DNA of 64,000 nucleotides, taken from assembly GCF_002795245.1 (NCBI RefSeq), contig NZ_PGVG01000003.1, positions 331,321 to 395,320 of the forward strand. Reading direction: 5' to 3'. Position 1 is the stretch's first letter; each line of letters opens with the position of its first letter. Below the pieces are notes generated by a model. That model had not been told where the DNA came from and did not search any database. It worked only from the letters and a program-made list of their open reading frames with translations. Below are positions 7,661-18,082 of the stretch, one piece after another. Position numbers and translations under genes: made by a program. Source of the stretch: Bradyrhizobium forestalis (lineage in GTDB: Bacteria > Pseudomonadota > Alphaproteobacteria > Rhizobiales > Xanthobacteraceae).

Positions 7661-10348
7661 ATGACAGTCCTGGACGCGCACGATCCGGATCCGCAAGAAA
7701 CCCGGGAGTGGCTGGATGCCCTGTCGGCGATCCGGGGGCACCGCGGCAGTGAGCGCGCCGAATTCGTCGTCAACGCAGTCATTTCTGCCGCGCGTGGCAG
7801 CGGCCTCGCCATTCAGCAGACGCTGACGACGCCCTATTGCAACACGATTCCGCTGGATCAGCAGCCGACGCTGCCGGGCGATCGCGCCATCGAGCACAAG
7901 CTGCGTTCGATCATTCGATGGAACGCTCTCGCCATCGTCCTGCGCGCCAACAAGGAGAGTTCTGAACTCGGCGGTCACATCGCGAGCTTCCAGTCCGCGG
8001 CCACGCTCTACGATATCGGCTTCGGTCATTTCTGGCATGCGCCGACGGAATCGCACGGCGGCGATCTGATCTTCGTCCAGGGCCACTGTTCGCCCGGCAT
8101 CTACGCGCGGGCCTTTCTCGAAGGGCGGTTGAGCGAGGATCAGCTCCTCGGCTTCCGGCAGGAGACCGGCGGCAAGGGCCTGTCGAGCTATCCGCATCCC
8201 TGGCTGATGCCGGATTTCTGGCAGTTCCCGACGGTGTCGATGGGGCTGGGTCCGTTGATGGCGATCTATCAGGCGCGCTTCCTGAAATATCTCGAGAACC
8301 ACAAGCTTGCCGAAACGTCCAACCGCAAGGTCTGGGCCTTCATGGGTGACGGCGAAACCGACGAGCCGGAGTCGCTCGGCGCGATCTCGCTCGCCGGCCG
8401 CGAGAACCTCGACAACCTGATCTTTGTCATCAACTGCAACCTGCAGCGGCTTGACGGGCCCGTGCGCGGCAACGGCAAGATCGTGCAGGAGCTCGAAAGC
8501 GTTTTCCGCGGTGCCGGCTGGAACGTCATCAAGGTGCTGTGGGGCTCGGGCTGGGATCGCCTATTGGCGAACGACAAGAGCGGATTGTTGCTGAAGCGCA
8601 TGGAGGAGTGCGTCGACGGCGAGTATCAGGATTTCAAGAGCAAGAGCGGCGCCTATATCCGCGAGCACTTCTTCGGCAAGTACGACGAGCTGAAGCAACT
8701 CGTTGCCGATATGAGCGACGACGAGATCTGGCAGCTCGCGCGCGGCGGTCACGATCCGGAAAAGGTGTTCGCGGCCTATACCGCGGCGGTGAACCACAAG
8801 GGGCAGCCGACGGTCATCCTGCCCAAGACCGTCAAGGGCTACGGCATGGGCGAGTCCGGCGAAGGCCAGATGATCGCGCATCAGGCCAAGAAGATGACGC
8901 AGGATGCATTGCGCGGTTTCCGCGACCGCTTCCAGGTTCCTGTCGCCGACGATGACCTGGCCAAGGTGCCCTTCATCCGCCCGGCGGAAGACAGTCCGGA
9001 GATGAAGTATCTGCGCGCCCAGCGAGAAAAGCTTGGCGGCAGCCTGCCGCAGCGTCGGCGCAAATCCGCGTCCTTGCAGATTCCACCGTTGTCGACGTTC
9101 CAGCGGCTGCTCGACACCACCGGCGAACGCGAAATCTCGACCACGATGGCTTTCGTGCAGATGCTGGGCACGCTGGTGCGCGACAAGGCGATCGGCAAGC
9201 ACATCGTGCCGATCGTGCCCGATGAATCCCGTACCTTCGGCATGGAGGGCATGTTCCGCCAGCTCGGCATCTATTCGTCGGTCGGCCAGCTCTATCGGCC
9301 CCAGGACGCCGACCAGCTCATGTATTACCGCGAGGACAAGACCGGACAGGTTCTGCAGGAGGGCATCAACGAAGGCGGCGCCATGTCGAGCTGGATTGTC
9401 GCGGCGACGTCCTACTCGACGAACAACGTGCCGATGATTCCGTTCTACATCTACTACTCGATGTTCGGCCTGCAGCGCGTCGGCGACCTCGCCTGGCTCG
9501 CGGGCGACATGCGCGCGCGCGGATTTCTGCTCGGCGGCACCGCCGGCCGTACCACCCTCAACGGCGAAGGCTTGCAGCACGAAGACGGACACAGCCACGT
9601 GCTGGCCGGCACCATCCCGAACTGCATCTCCTACGATCCGACTTTCGCCTATGAGGTGGTGACCATCGTGCGCGAGGGCATGCGCCGCATGTATGAGGCG
9701 CAGGAGGACGTCTACTACTACATCACCCTGATGAACGAGAATTATCAGCATCCCGCGCTTGCCGATGCCGGCAAGGGGGTGGAAGAGGGGATTCTCAAGG
9801 GGCTCTATCTCCTCAAGGACGGCGGCGAGACGGCGAAGAAGGGACTTCGCGTGCAGCTCGTTGGCTCGGGCACGATCCTGCGCGAGGTGATCGCGGCTGC
9901 CGATCTGCTCAAGACGGATTTCGGCGTGACGGCGGACGTGTGGAGTGCGACGAGCTTCAACGAACTCCGTCGCGACGGCATGGCCGCCGAGCGATGGAAT
10001 CTGCTGCACCCGACGGAACCGCGCCGCAAGAGCTGGGTCGAAGCGCAGCTCGAAGCACATCCGGGGCCGGTCGTGGCGTCGACCGACTACATGCGCAATT
10101 ACCCCGACCAGATCCGCGAATATGTGCAGGCGGCCGGACGTCGCTACGTCGTGCTCGGCACCGACGGTTTTGGTCGCAGCGACTATCGCGTGAAGCTCCG
10201 CAAATTCTTCGAGGTCGATCGGCATTACGTCGCCATTGCCGCGCTCAAGGCGCTTGCCGACGAAGGCACGATCAAGCCGGCCGTCGTCGCGGAGGCCATT
10301 GCCAAGTACCAAATCGACGCCGGGCGCGCTGCGCCGTGGACCGTGTGA
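7661..10348 (+). CDS. aceE: Pyruvate dehydrogenase E1 component, homodimeric type
   Basis: Thiamine-diphosphate enzyme (895 aa) that decarboxylates pyruvate and acetylates the lipoyl group of E2. The length and sequence are those of the gammaproteobacterial AceE type (single large subunit) rather than the alpha/beta E1 usual in alphaproteobacteria. The ThDP motif runs from GDGETDEPES to INCNLQRLDG around residues 230-265, and the pyrimidine-domain and C-terminal transketolase parts are complete. The ATG at 7661 has a GGGAGAGAG ribosome site. It is the first gene of the long plus-strand block, 23 bp before E2, and sits behind the sigma-54 promoter at 7452. Confidence 0.96.
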   Translation: MTVLDAHDPDPQETREWLDALSAIRGHRGSERAEFVVNAVISAARGSGLAIQQTLTTPYCNTIPLDQQPTLPGDRAIEHKLRSIIRWNALAIVLRANKESSELGGHIASFQSAATLYDIGFGHFWHAPTESHGGDLIFVQGHCSPGIYARAFLEGRLSEDQLLGFRQETGGKGLSSYPHPWLMPDFWQFPTVSMGLGPLMAIYQARFLKYLENHKLAETSNRKVWAFMGDGETDEPESLGAISLAGRENLDNLIFVINCNLQRLDGPVRGNGKIVQELESVFRGAGWNVIKVLWGSGWDRLLANDKSGLLLKRMEECVDGEYQDFKSKSGAYIREHFFGKYDELKQLVADMSDDEIWQLARGGHDPEKVFAAYTAAVNHKGQPTVILPKTVKGYGMGESGEGQMIAHQAKKMTQDALRGFRDRFQVPVADDDLAKVPFIRPAEDSPEMKYLRAQREKLGGSLPQRRRKSASLQIPPLSTFQRLLDTTGEREISTTMAFVQMLGTLVRDKAIGKHIVPIVPDESRTFGMEGMFRQLGIYSSVGQLYRPQDADQLMYYREDKTGQVLQEGINEGGAMSSWIVAATSYSTNNVPMIPFYIYYSMFGLQRVGDLAWLAGDMRARGFLLGGTAGRTTLNGEGLQHEDGHSHVLAGTIPNCISYDPTFAYEVVTIVREGMRRMYEAQEDVYYYITLMNENYQHPALADAGKGVEEGILKGLYLLKDGGETAKKGLRVQLVGSGTILREVIAAADLLKTDFGVTADVWSATSFNELRRDGMAAERWNLLHPTEPRRKSWVEAQLEAHPGPVVASTDYMRNYPDQIREYVQAAGRRYVVLGTDGFGRSDYRVKLRKFFEVDRHYVAIAALKALADEGTIKPAVVAEAIAKYQIDAGRAAPWTV

Positions 10349-10371
10349 GACAGCGAGCCGAGGGCAGAGCG

Positions 10372-11937
10372 ATGAGTGGTCTGATCGACATCAAGGTCCC
10401 CGACATCGGCGACTTCAAGGACGTTCCGGTGATCGAGGTCTTCGTCAAGCCTGGCGACAGGGTGAAGGCCGAAGATCCGTTGGTTGCGCTGGAATCCGAC
10501 AAGGCGACCATGGAGGTACCGTCGCCGCGTGAAGGCGTGGTGAAATCAGTGGTCGTCAAGATCGGCGACAAGGTGAGCGAAGGCACGGTGATCGTGCAAT
10601 TCGAGGGCGCGGGCGCCGAGCAGGCCGAGGCGCGACCGGTCGTCAGCGCTCCGCCGTCGCCCGTCAGCGCGCCGGCTGGCGTCGCCGAGGTGCGCGTTCC
10701 CGATATCGGCGATTTCAAGGACGTCCCGGTCATCGAGATCTTCGTGAAGCCCGGCGACAGCGTGAAGGCGGAGGATCCGCTGATTGCGCTGGAGTCGGAC
10801 AAGGCGACGATGGAAGTGCCGGCGCCGTTGTCGGGCACTGTGCGCGAGATCAAGCTGAAGATCGGCGACAAGGTCAGCGAGGGTGCGGTCATTCTCGTGC
10901 TCGCGACCGGCGAGGGCGCCGCGGCCGCGTCAGCAGCCGCTACGCCGACACCGGCGTCAACGGCACCTGCTGCATCCCCCGTAGCGCAAGCCGGCGCGGT
11001 GGACGAGAAAGCGTTCGCGCTCGCCTATGCAGGCCCCGCAGTTCGCAAGCTGGCGCGCGAACTCGGCGTGGATCTCGGCAAGGTCACGGGCTCCGGCAAT
11101 CACGGCCGCATCCAGCGCGAGGACGTCGAGGCCTTCGCCAAGGGCGGGGCTGCGCCATCCAAGCCGCAGGCTGCGAGCGCAGGTGGAGGTGGTGTCGGCG
11201 GCATCGATCTGCTGCCCTGGCCCAAGATCGATTTCGCCAAGTTCGGTCCGGTCGACCGCAAGGAGCTCGGCCGCATCAAGAAGATTTCTGCGGCCAATCT
11301 TCACCGCAACTGGGTCGTCATCCCGCACGTCACCACGCATGACGAGGCCGACATCACCGAACTCGAGCAGTTCCGGGTGAAGATGAACAAGGAGCTGGAG
11401 AAGAGCGGCGTCAAGCTCTCACTGCTGCCGTTCATGGTGAAGGCGGCCGTCGCGGCGCTGAAGAAATTTCCGGAATTCAACGCGAGCCTCGACGGCGACA
11501 CGCTCGTCTACAAGAATTATTGGCACATCGGCTTTGCCGCGGACACGCCAAACGGCCTGATGGTGCCCGTCATCCGCGATGCCGACAAGAAATCGATACC
11601 GGACATCGCCAACGAGATGAACGCGCTCGCCAAGCTGGCGCGCGAGGGCAAGATCAAGCCGGACCAGATGCAGGGCGGCACCTTCTCGATCTCCTCGCTC
11701 GGCGGCATCGGCGGCATTTATTTCACGCCGATCATCAACGCGCCGGAAGTCGCGATCATGGGCGTCTGCAAAGGCTACTGGAAACAGCATTCAGCCGACG
11801 GCAAGACCTGGACGTCGCGTCTGACGTTGCCGCTATCGCTGTCCTGGGACCACCGCGTCATCGACGGCGCGGCGGCCGCGCGCTTCAACGTCCACTTCGC
11901 CAATGTGCTCGCCGATCTGCGGCGCGTGCTGTTCTGA
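10372..11937 (+). CDS. aceF: Pyruvate dehydrogenase E2, dihydrolipoamide acetyltransferase with two lipoyl domains
   Basis: E2 core of the complex (521 aa), which transfers acetyl from lipoate to CoA. It has two very similar lipoyl domains (about residues 3-78 and 104-180), each with the modified lysine in [10 protein letters not shown]. These are followed by Ala/Pro-rich linkers, a peripheral-subunit-binding domain (about 220-255, [24 protein letters not shown]) and the catalytic domain with [13 protein letters not shown] near the end. I chose the ATG at 10372; an open extension to 9940 overlaps aceE. It is 23 bp after aceE and 16 bp before E3. Confidence 0.96.
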   Translation: MSGLIDIKVPDIGDFKDVPVIEVFVKPGDRVKAEDPLVALESDKATMEVPSPREGVVKSVVVKIGDKVSEGTVIVQFEGAGAEQAEARPVVSAPPSPVSAPAGVAEVRVPDIGDFKDVPVIEIFVKPGDSVKAEDPLIALESDKATMEVPAPLSGTVREIKLKIGDKVSEGAVILVLATGEGAAAASAAATPTPASTAPAASPVAQAGAVDEKAFALAYAGPAVRKLARELGVDLGKVTGSGNHGRIQREDVEAFAKGGAAPSKPQAASAGGGGVGGIDLLPWPKIDFAKFGPVDRKELGRIKKISAANLHRNWVVIPHVTTHDEADITELEQFRVKMNKELEKSGVKLSLLPFMVKAAVAALKKFPEFNASLDGDTLVYKNYWHIGFAADTPNGLMVPVIRDADKKSIPDIANEMNALAKLAREGKIKPDQMQGGTFSISSLGGIGGIYFTPIINAPEVAIMGVCKGYWKQHSADGKTWTSRLTLPLSLSWDHRVIDGAAAARFNVHFANVLADLRRVLF

Positions 11938-11953
11938 GATCGGGGGAAGCAGC

Positions 11954-13699
11954 ATGGCTCAGCAGATCGAAGTCAAGGTCCCTGACATCGGCGACTTCAA
12001 GGACGTCGCCGTCATCGAAGTCATGGTGAAGCCGGGAGAGACCGTGGCGGTCAACACCAGCCTCATCATGGTCGAGTCCGACAAGGCGTCGATGGAGATC
12101 CCGTCCTCGCACGCCGGTATCGTCAAGGAGGTCAAGGTCAAGGTCGACGACAAGGTCAGCGAGGGATCTGTCATCCTGATGCTGGAGACGGCGGGAGCCG
12201 CGGCTGCACCAGTGCCAGCGCCGGCATCGCCGCCGACCGCAGCGGCGCCACCCGTTGCGCCCGCCGCCGCGTCCCATTCGGGCAAGGCGGATCTCGAATG
12301 CGACGTGCTGGTGCTGGGTGCCGGTCCCGGCGGCTACTCCGCCGCCTTCCGCGCCGCCGATCTCGGCATGAAGACCGTGCTGGTCGAACGTTACGACACG
12401 CTCGGCGGCGTTTGCCTCAATGTCGGCTGCATTCCCAGCAAGGCGCTGCTGCACACGGCATCCGTGATCGACGAGGTCAAGCATCTGCCCGACCATGGCA
12501 TCACCTTCGGTACGCCGCAGGTCGATCTCGACAAGCTGCGTGGGTTCAAGGACGGCGTCATCAAGAAGCTGACCGGCGGCCTTGCCGGTATGGCGAAGGC
12601 CCGCAAGGTCGAGGTCGTGACCGGTGTCGGCGCCTTCCTCGATTCGCATCATCTCGAAGTCGTCTCGGCGGGTGGCAAGAAGACGGTCAAGTTCGCCAAG
12701 GCCATCATCGCTGCAGGCAGCCAGGCCGTAAAGCTGCCGTTCCTTCCCGAGGATCCGCGGATCGTCGATTCGACCGGAGCGCTGCTGCTGAAGTCGATCC
12801 CCAAGCGCATGCTGGTGATCGGTGGCGGCATCATTGGCCTCGAAATGGCGACGGTCTATTCGACGCTCGGCGCGCGCATCGACGTCGTCGAAATGCTCGA
12901 CGGTCTGATGCAGGGCGCCGACCGCGACCTGGTCAAGGTGTGGGAGAAGATGAACGCAAAGCGCTTCAACAAGGTCATGTTGAAGACCAAGACCGTCGGT
13001 GCCAAGGCGACCGCAGCCGGAATCGAGGTGGGCTTCGAGGGCGAGCAGGCGCCGGCCGGGCCGGAAGTCTATGACCTCGTTCTCGTCTCGGTCGGCCGAA
13101 GCCCGAACGGCAAGAAGATCGGGGCCGAGAAGGCCGGTGTTGTCGTGACCGAGCGCGGCTTCATCGACGTCGACAACCAGATGCGCACCAACGTCGCGCA
13201 TATCTTCGCGATCGGCGATATCGTCGGCCAGCCCATGCTGGCGCACAAGGCGGTGCACGAAGCCCATGTGGCCGCCGAGGTCGCCCACGGCGAAAAGTCA
13301 TACTTCGACGCGCGGCAGATTCCGTCCGTTGCCTACACCGATCCGGAGGTCGCCTGGGCCGGCAAGACTGAGGACGAGTGCAAGGCCGAGGGCATCAAGT
13401 TCGGCAAGTCGGTCTTCCCGTGGGCGGCCTCCGGTCGCGCCATCGCCAATGGCCGTGACGAGGGTTTTACCAAGCTGCTGTTCGACGCGGCGACACACCG
13501 CGTGATCGGCGGCGGCATCGTCGGCACCCATGCGGGCGATCTCATCAGCGAGATCTGCCTTGCCGTCGAGATGGGCTGCGAGCCAGCCGATATCGGCAAG
13601 ACCATTCATCCGCACCCGACGCTCGGCGAGTCCATCGGCATGGCAGCGGAGGTTTTTGAGGGGCACTGCACCGATCTGCCGCCGCAGAAAAAGAAATAG
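11954..13699 (+). CDS. lpdA: Dihydrolipoyl dehydrogenase (E3) with N-terminal lipoyl domain
   Basis: Flavoprotein (581 aa) that reoxidises dihydrolipoamide with NAD+. Residues 1-80 form a lipoyl domain with the lysine in [10 protein letters not shown], then an Ala/Pro linker. The E3 body follows with the FAD motif [13 protein letters not shown], the redox pair CLNVGC, the NAD motif [12 protein letters not shown] and the C-terminal His-Glu site in IHPHPTLGE. Typical E3 lacks the extra lipoyl domain (about 465-475 aa); the fused form is known in several bacteria with homodimeric E1. Start at ATG 11954 after a GGGGGAAG ribosome site. It ends 50 bp before dctA. Confidence 0.96.
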   Translation: MAQQIEVKVPDIGDFKDVAVIEVMVKPGETVAVNTSLIMVESDKASMEIPSSHAGIVKEVKVKVDDKVSEGSVILMLETAGAAAAPVPAPASPPTAAAPPVAPAAASHSGKADLECDVLVLGAGPGGYSAAFRAADLGMKTVLVERYDTLGGVCLNVGCIPSKALLHTASVIDEVKHLPDHGITFGTPQVDLDKLRGFKDGVIKKLTGGLAGMAKARKVEVVTGVGAFLDSHHLEVVSAGGKKTVKFAKAIIAAGSQAVKLPFLPEDPRIVDSTGALLLKSIPKRMLVIGGGIIGLEMATVYSTLGARIDVVEMLDGLMQGADRDLVKVWEKMNAKRFNKVMLKTKTVGAKATAAGIEVGFEGEQAPAGPEVYDLVLVSVGRSPNGKKIGAEKAGVVVTERGFIDVDNQMRTNVAHIFAIGDIVGQPMLAHKAVHEAHVAAEVAHGEKSYFDARQIPSVAYTDPEVAWAGKTEDECKAEGIKFGKSVFPWAASGRAIANGRDEGFTKLLFDAATHRVIGGGIVGTHAGDLISEICLAVEMGCEPADIGKTIHPHPTLGESIGMAAEVFEGHCTDLPPQKKK

Positions 13700-13749
13700 C
13701 GCCGTCTGCCTTCTAAGCAGCGGGCAGCGAGATAAGGGAGGGAGAAACA

Positions 13750-15093
13750 ATGTCTGGAGCGACCATTGCGACGTCCGGAACGATAGCTGCGACGCAGAAG
13801 AAGCCGTTCTACCGGGTTCTCTATGTCCAGGTGCTCGCGGCGATCGTGCTCGGCGTCATTGTCGGTTGGCTTTGGCCGGATCTCGGCAAGAACGACTGGA
13901 TCAAGGCGATGGGCGACGGCTTCGTCAAGCTCATCAAGATGGCCATTGCACCGATCATCTTCTGCACGGTCGTCTCCGGCATTGCCCACATTTCGGAGGT
14001 CAAGAAGGTCGGCCGGGTCGCGGTCAAGGCGTTGATCTACTTCGAGGTCGTTTCGACCTTTGCGCTGGCGCTGGGCCTGATCGTCGCCAATGTGCTGCGC
14101 CCCGGCTCAGGTTTCCAGGGGCAGTCGAACGCCGCGGCCGTGGCAGGCTACGCCAAGCAGGCGAGCGAGATGAAGTCGGTCGACTTCGTTCTGCACATTA
14201 TTCCGGATACCGTCGTCGGGGCATTCGCCCAGGGCGAGATTCTCCAGGTCCTGCTGTTTGCCATCCTGTTCGGCTTTGCGCTGATGGGGCTCGGCGAGCG
14301 GGCTCATACCGTCCGGTCGTTCGTGGACGACGTTGCCCATGCGATGTTCGGCGTCATTTCGATTGTGGTCAAGGCCGCGCCGATCGGAGCCTTCGGCGCG
14401 ATGGCCTATACGATCGGTCGCTATGGCCCCCAGGCGCTTGGCAATCTCGCCGGCCTGATCGCGACTTTCTATCTCACGGCGCTTCTGTTCGTGGTCGTTG
14501 GGCTCGGCATCATCGCCCGCATCGCCGGCTTCTCGATCCTCAAGTTCCTCAAATACATCAAGGACGAGCTGCTGATCGTGCTCGGCACCTCGTCCTCGGA
14601 GAGCGCGCTGCCGCAGATGATGGAGAAGCTGGAGAAACTCGGCTGCTCCAAGTCCGTCGTCGGTTTGGTAGTGCCAACCGGCTATTCCTTCAACCTCGAC
14701 GGCACTAACATCTATATGACCCTGGCGACGCTCTTCATCGCCCAGGCGATGAACGTCGAGCTCTCCTTCGGCGAACAGATGACGATCCTCGTCGTCGCGA
14801 TGCTGACCTCGAAAGGCGCTTCCGGCATCACGGGTGCGGGATTCATCACGCTCGCAGGCACGCTTGCCGCTGTCAGGCCCGAACTGCTCCCCGGTATGGC
14901 GATCGTGCTCGGCATCGACAAGTTCATGAGCGAATGCCGGGCGCTCACCAACCTCTGCGGCAACGGCGTTGCCTGCGTGGTGGTGGCGTGGTGGGAAGGC
15001 GAGCTTGACCGCGAGAAGTTGCGCTCCGGACTCGAGCGGGACATTGATCCTACGGACTTCGAGACCGCCGTCACCGAGGGACGAGGTCTCTGA
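13750..15093 (+). CDS. dctA: C4-dicarboxylate transport protein, DAACS family
   Basis: Proton/sodium-coupled inner-membrane carrier for malate, succinate and fumarate (447 aa). Family landmarks include [35 protein letters not shown] (the serine-rich motif), [13 protein letters not shown] and [19 protein letters not shown]. There are about eight membrane spans plus two re-entrant loops. The ATG at 13750 follows GGGAGGGAG. Its place in an operon with malic enzyme and pyruvate dehydrogenase points to malate as the main physiological substrate. A DctB/DctD-like sensor-regulator pair lies 9 kb downstream in the same block. Confidence 0.95.
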   Translation: MSGATIATSGTIAATQKKPFYRVLYVQVLAAIVLGVIVGWLWPDLGKNDWIKAMGDGFVKLIKMAIAPIIFCTVVSGIAHISEVKKVGRVAVKALIYFEVVSTFALALGLIVANVLRPGSGFQGQSNAAAVAGYAKQASEMKSVDFVLHIIPDTVVGAFAQGEILQVLLFAILFGFALMGLGERAHTVRSFVDDVAHAMFGVISIVVKAAPIGAFGAMAYTIGRYGPQALGNLAGLIATFYLTALLFVVVGLGIIARIAGFSILKFLKYIKDELLIVLGTSSSESALPQMMEKLEKLGCSKSVVGLVVPTGYSFNLDGTNIYMTLATLFIAQAMNVELSFGEQMTILVVAMLTSKGASGITGAGFITLAGTLAAVRPELLPGMAIVLGIDKFMSECRALTNLCGNGVACVVVAWWEGELDREKLRSGLERDIDPTDFETAVTEGRGL

Positions 15094-15150
15094 CGGTGGC
15101 GCGGTGCAAACGGCCATTCGTTCAAATCAGAAGAGAACGGGGAGTTGATC

Positions 15151-16323
15151 ATGACGGACGTAGTAATTGTCTCTGCGGCGCGAACGCCGGTTGGTTCCTT
15201 CAACGGAGCATTCGGCGCGTTGACCGCCCATGAGCTCGGGGCTGTGGCGATCAAGGGCGCTCTTGAGCGCGCCAAAGTCGCCCCTGAAGAGGTCGACGAG
15301 GTCATTCTCGGCCAAGTCCTCGCCGGCGGCGAGGGGCAGAATCCGGCACGGCAGGCCGCGATGGCAGCCGGCATTCCGCAGGAGAAGACGGCGTGGGGCA
15401 TGAACCAGCTCTGCGGCTCGGGACTGCGCTCGGTCGCGCTCGGCCTGCAGCAGATCGCCAATGGCGATGCCAATGGCATCGTCGCCGGCGGCATGGAGTC
15501 CATGTCGATGGCCCCGCACCTGTCGCACCTGCGCAACGGCACCAAGATGGGCGACGTCAAGTTCATCGACTCCATGCTGAAGGATGGCCTGCTGGATGCC
15601 TTCCACGGCTATCACATGGGCGTCACCGCCGAGAACATCGCTGCCAAATGGCAGATCACCCGGGAAGAGCAGGACGCGTTCGCTACCGCCTCGCAGAACA
15701 AGGCCGAGGACGCGCAGAAGGCCGGCCGCTTCAAGGACGAGATCGTCCCCGTCACCGTCAAGACGCGGAAGGGCGACGTCGTCGTCGACCAGGACGAATA
15801 CATCCGTCCCGGCACCACGCAGGACGCGCTCGCCAAGCTGAAGCCCGCCTTCAACAAGGAAGGCTCGGTGACTGCGGGCAATGCGTCCGGGCTGAACGAC
15901 GGTGCAGCGGCCCTGGTTCTGATGAGCGCTGATGAAGCCAAAAAGCGTGGTCTCACCCCGCTTGCCAAGATCGTCTCCTGGGCGACCGCGGGCGTCGATC
16001 CCGCCGTGATGGGCTCGGGGCCGATCCCTGCTTCCCGAAAGGCGCTCGAGAAGGCCGGTTGGAAGGTCGGGGATCTCGATCTCGTCGAGGCCAACGAAGC
16101 CTTCGCGGCGCAGGCCATCGCCGTCAACAAGGACATGGGTTGGGATCCGTCGATCGTCAACGTCAACGGCGGCGCCATCGCCATCGGCCATCCAATTGGC
16201 GCCTCCGGCGCGCGGGTGCTGACGACGCTGCTGTTCGAGATGCAGAAGCGCAACGCCAAGAAAGGCCTTGCCACGCTGTGTATTGGCGGCGGCATGGGCG
16301 TCGCCCTGACGGTCGAGCGCTAG
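15151..16323 (+). CDS. phaA: Acetyl-CoA acetyltransferase (beta-ketothiolase)
   Basis: Condenses two acetyl-CoA to acetoacetyl-CoA, the first step of polyhydroxybutyrate synthesis (390 aa). Catalytic Cys88 is in NQLCGSGLR, the C-terminal His is in [14 protein letters not shown] and the second Cys is in TLCIGGGMG. The ATG at 15151 has GGGGAG six bases upstream; a TTG six bases earlier is in frame but less likely. It lies 57 bp after dctA and 114 bp before phaB; that longer gap holds two hairpins. The neighbouring phaB and phaC support the biosynthetic role. Confidence 0.95.
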   Translation: MTDVVIVSAARTPVGSFNGAFGALTAHELGAVAIKGALERAKVAPEEVDEVILGQVLAGGEGQNPARQAAMAAGIPQEKTAWGMNQLCGSGLRSVALGLQQIANGDANGIVAGGMESMSMAPHLSHLRNGTKMGDVKFIDSMLKDGLLDAFHGYHMGVTAENIAAKWQITREEQDAFATASQNKAEDAQKAGRFKDEIVPVTVKTRKGDVVVDQDEYIRPGTTQDALAKLKPAFNKEGSVTAGNASGLNDGAAALVLMSADEAKKRGLTPLAKIVSWATAGVDPAVMGSGPIPASRKALEKAGWKVGDLDLVEANEAFAAQAIAVNKDMGWDPSIVNVNGGAIAIGHPIGASGARVLTTLLFEMQKRNAKKGLATLCIGGGMGVALTVER

Positions 16324-16355
16324 GCCGGCGGCCGATCCATTCGGCTGGAACGAGA

Positions 16356-16404
16356 CGCGGACGACAACAGGCCGTCCGCGAACGACGACGGCTCCCTGGA
16401 GCCG
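16356..16404 (+). promoter_or_regulatory. Pair of hairpins between phaA and phaB
   Basis: Two perfect inverted repeats follow each other: CGCGGACG (16356-16363) with CGTCCGCG (16373-16380), and CGGCTCC (16389-16395) with GGAGCCG (16398-16404). Neither is followed by a T-run, so a classical intrinsic terminator is unlikely. RNA processing, stability control or partial attenuation between phaA and phaB are options. Confidence 0.35.
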
Positions 16405-16437
16405 GCGAATACAACATGAACCGATCAGGAGGGGATA

Positions 16438-17163
16438 ATGTCCAGGGTTGCAGTGGTAACCGGCGGAACGCGCGGCATAGGCGAAGCGATCTCGGTTGCA
16501 CTCAAGGCGGCCGGCTACAAGGTGGCTGCGAGCTATGCAGGCAATGACGAAGCCGCCGCCAAGTTCAAGGCCGAGACCGGCATTAACGTCTACAAATGGG
16601 ACGTGTCGAGCTACGAGGCCTGCGCCGCCGGCCTAAAGCAGGTTGAAGCGGACCTCGGTCCGGTGGACGTGCTCGTCAACAATGCCGGCATCACCAAGGA
16701 CGGCATGTTCCACAGGATGACGCCGGAGCAATGGTACGCGGTCATCAATACCAACTTGAACTCGCTATTCAACATGACCCGGCCCGTGTGGGAAGGGATG
16801 CGCGAGCGCAAGTTCGGCCGGGTGATCTGCATCTCCTCGATCAACGGCCAGAAGGGCCAGATGGGGCAGGTCAATTATTCCGCCGCCAAGGCGGGTGACA
16901 TCGGCTTCGTCAAAGCGTTGGCCCAGGAGGGCGCGCGCGCCGGCATCACGGTCAATACGATCTGCCCCGGCTACATCGCCACCGAGATGGTCAAGGCGAT
17001 CAACCCCGACGTCGTCGCGAAGAGCATCCTGCCGCAGATCCCTGTCGGCCGCTTGGGTGAGCCAAGCGAGATCGCGCGCGTGGTGGTGTTCTTGGCATCC
17101 GACGATGCCGGCTTCATCACGGGATCGACGATATCCGCCAACGGCGGCCAGCACATGGTTTGA
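16438..17163 (+). CDS. phaB: Acetoacetyl-CoA reductase
   Basis: NADPH-dependent short-chain dehydrogenase (241 aa) that reduces acetoacetyl-CoA to (R)-3-hydroxybutyryl-CoA. It shows the cofactor motif TGGTRGIGEA, NNAG at residues 81-84, and the active-site Tyr147-x3-Lys151 (YSAAK). The region FHRMTPEQWYAVINTNLNSLFNMTRPVWEGM is typical of PhaB rather than of FabG. The ATG at 16438 follows AGGAGGGG. It lies between phaA and a thioesterase gene, with phaC at the end of the block. Confidence 0.95.
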   Translation: MSRVAVVTGGTRGIGEAISVALKAAGYKVAASYAGNDEAAAKFKAETGINVYKWDVSSYEACAAGLKQVEADLGPVDVLVNNAGITKDGMFHRMTPEQWYAVINTNLNSLFNMTRPVWEGMRERKFGRVICISSINGQKGQMGQVNYSAAKAGDIGFVKALAQEGARAGITVNTICPGYIATEMVKAINPDVVAKSILPQIPVGRLGEPSEIARVVVFLASDDAGFITGSTISANGGQHMV

Positions 17164-17172
17164 GCCGCCGCC

Positions 17173-17565
17173 ATGTCGATGCAGCCGCGAGGGGATCTCA
17201 CGACACGGACGCTCGCCATGCCGGCGGACGCAAATCCGAGCGGCGACATCTTCGGTGGCTGGGTGCTTTCGCAGATGGACATCGCGGGCGGTATCCATGC
17301 CGGCCAGCGGGCGCAAGGGCGCGTCGCCACGGTGGCAATCGAGGCGATGCATTTCATCAAGCCGGTCCATGTGGGGGATGTCCTGTGCGTTTACGCGTCG
17401 CCCGAGCGTATCGGACGCACGTCGCTGGCGATCCGCCTGGAGGCCTGGGCACTGCGCAGGCGCCTAGGTGAACGTGTGAAGGTGACGGAGGGAATCTTCA
17501 CCTTCGTTGCACTGGATGCCGAGGGACGACCGGCGCCGATCCCGGCTAGCCGAGACGAGCAGTAA
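17173..17565 (+). CDS. Acyl-CoA thioesterase, hot-dog fold (YciA-like)
   Basis: A 130-residue single hot-dog domain. The pattern ANPSGDIFGGWVLSQMDIAGG is diagnostic of YciA/cytosolic acyl-CoA hydrolases, with the catalytic Asp in GDIFGGW. Such enzymes hydrolyse a range of acyl-CoAs. Starting 9 bp after phaB, it is probably co-translated. In this setting it may release CoA from surplus acyl-CoA or (R)-3-hydroxyacyl-CoA when polymer synthesis is limited; that role is inference. An alternative ATG at 17179 is possible. Confidence 0.88.
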   Translation: MSMQPRGDLTTRTLAMPADANPSGDIFGGWVLSQMDIAGGIHAGQRAQGRVATVAIEAMHFIKPVHVGDVLCVYASPERIGRTSLAIRLEAWALRRRLGERVKVTEGIFTFVALDAEGRPAPIPASRDEQ

Positions 17566-17586
17566 CGACCAATGAAGGAGAGGGAA

Positions 17587-18012
17587 ATGTCTGACAGCAA
17601 ACCGAAGGCAGGCTCCGCCGACTGGGGCCTCCCGGGTCTCGACTTCGCCAAGCTCATCGAATCCTGCCAGATCAGCGGCGTCGATATGAAGGCGTTGCTC
17701 GAGATGGAGAAGAAGAACATCGACGCCCTGATCGAGGTCAACCGCTCGGCCTATGACAGCTGGCGAAACCTGATGGCGCGACAGGCGGAGGTCTTCCAGG
17801 AAACGATGACGGCGATCGCCGCCGAGGCAGGCAATGAAGCCGCGGCGGGAAGGCGCGCCGAGATCGCCCGGCAAGGCTTCGAGACGGCGCTCGCCAACAT
17901 GCGCCAACTCGCCGAGACCGCGACCGAACAGCAGAAGCAGACAGTCGAAATACTGCGGCGGCGTTTCGAGGAGGGCATGGCCGCGATGCGGGCGCGTGGC
18001 GGAAGCACCTGA
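17587..18012 (+). CDS. phaP: Phasin family protein
   Basis: Small (141 aa), helical, Ala/Glu/Gln-rich protein of the phasin type, which coats polyhydroxybutyrate granules. The conserved core is a long amphipathic helix pair: MEKKNIDALIEVNRSAYDSW, then the MARQAEVFQETM stretch. It has no membrane segment or signal. I prefer the ATG at 17587, which has GGAGAGGGA upstream; an ATG at 17572 would itself cover this ribosome site. It sits between the thioesterase and malic enzyme inside the pha block, which supports the call. The symbol is by family and context, not by a proven orthologue. Confidence 0.82.
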   Translation: MSDSKPKAGSADWGLPGLDFAKLIESCQISGVDMKALLEMEKKNIDALIEVNRSAYDSWRNLMARQAEVFQETMTAIAAEAGNEAAAGRRAEIARQGFETALANMRQLAETATEQQKQTVEILRRRFEEGMAAMRARGGST

Positions 18013-18082
18013 GGTCGGACCAACCGCAAAGGGCAACAGGGGCGTATCCGCCCATCGATCAAGCGTAAGAACGGGGAATAGG

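Noticed and set aside
8561..10312. Long minus-strand open frame (583 codons) opposite aceE
   Set aside because: It is the antisense shadow of a clear AceE in GC-rich DNA; its translation is His/Arg/Asp-rich without any domain.
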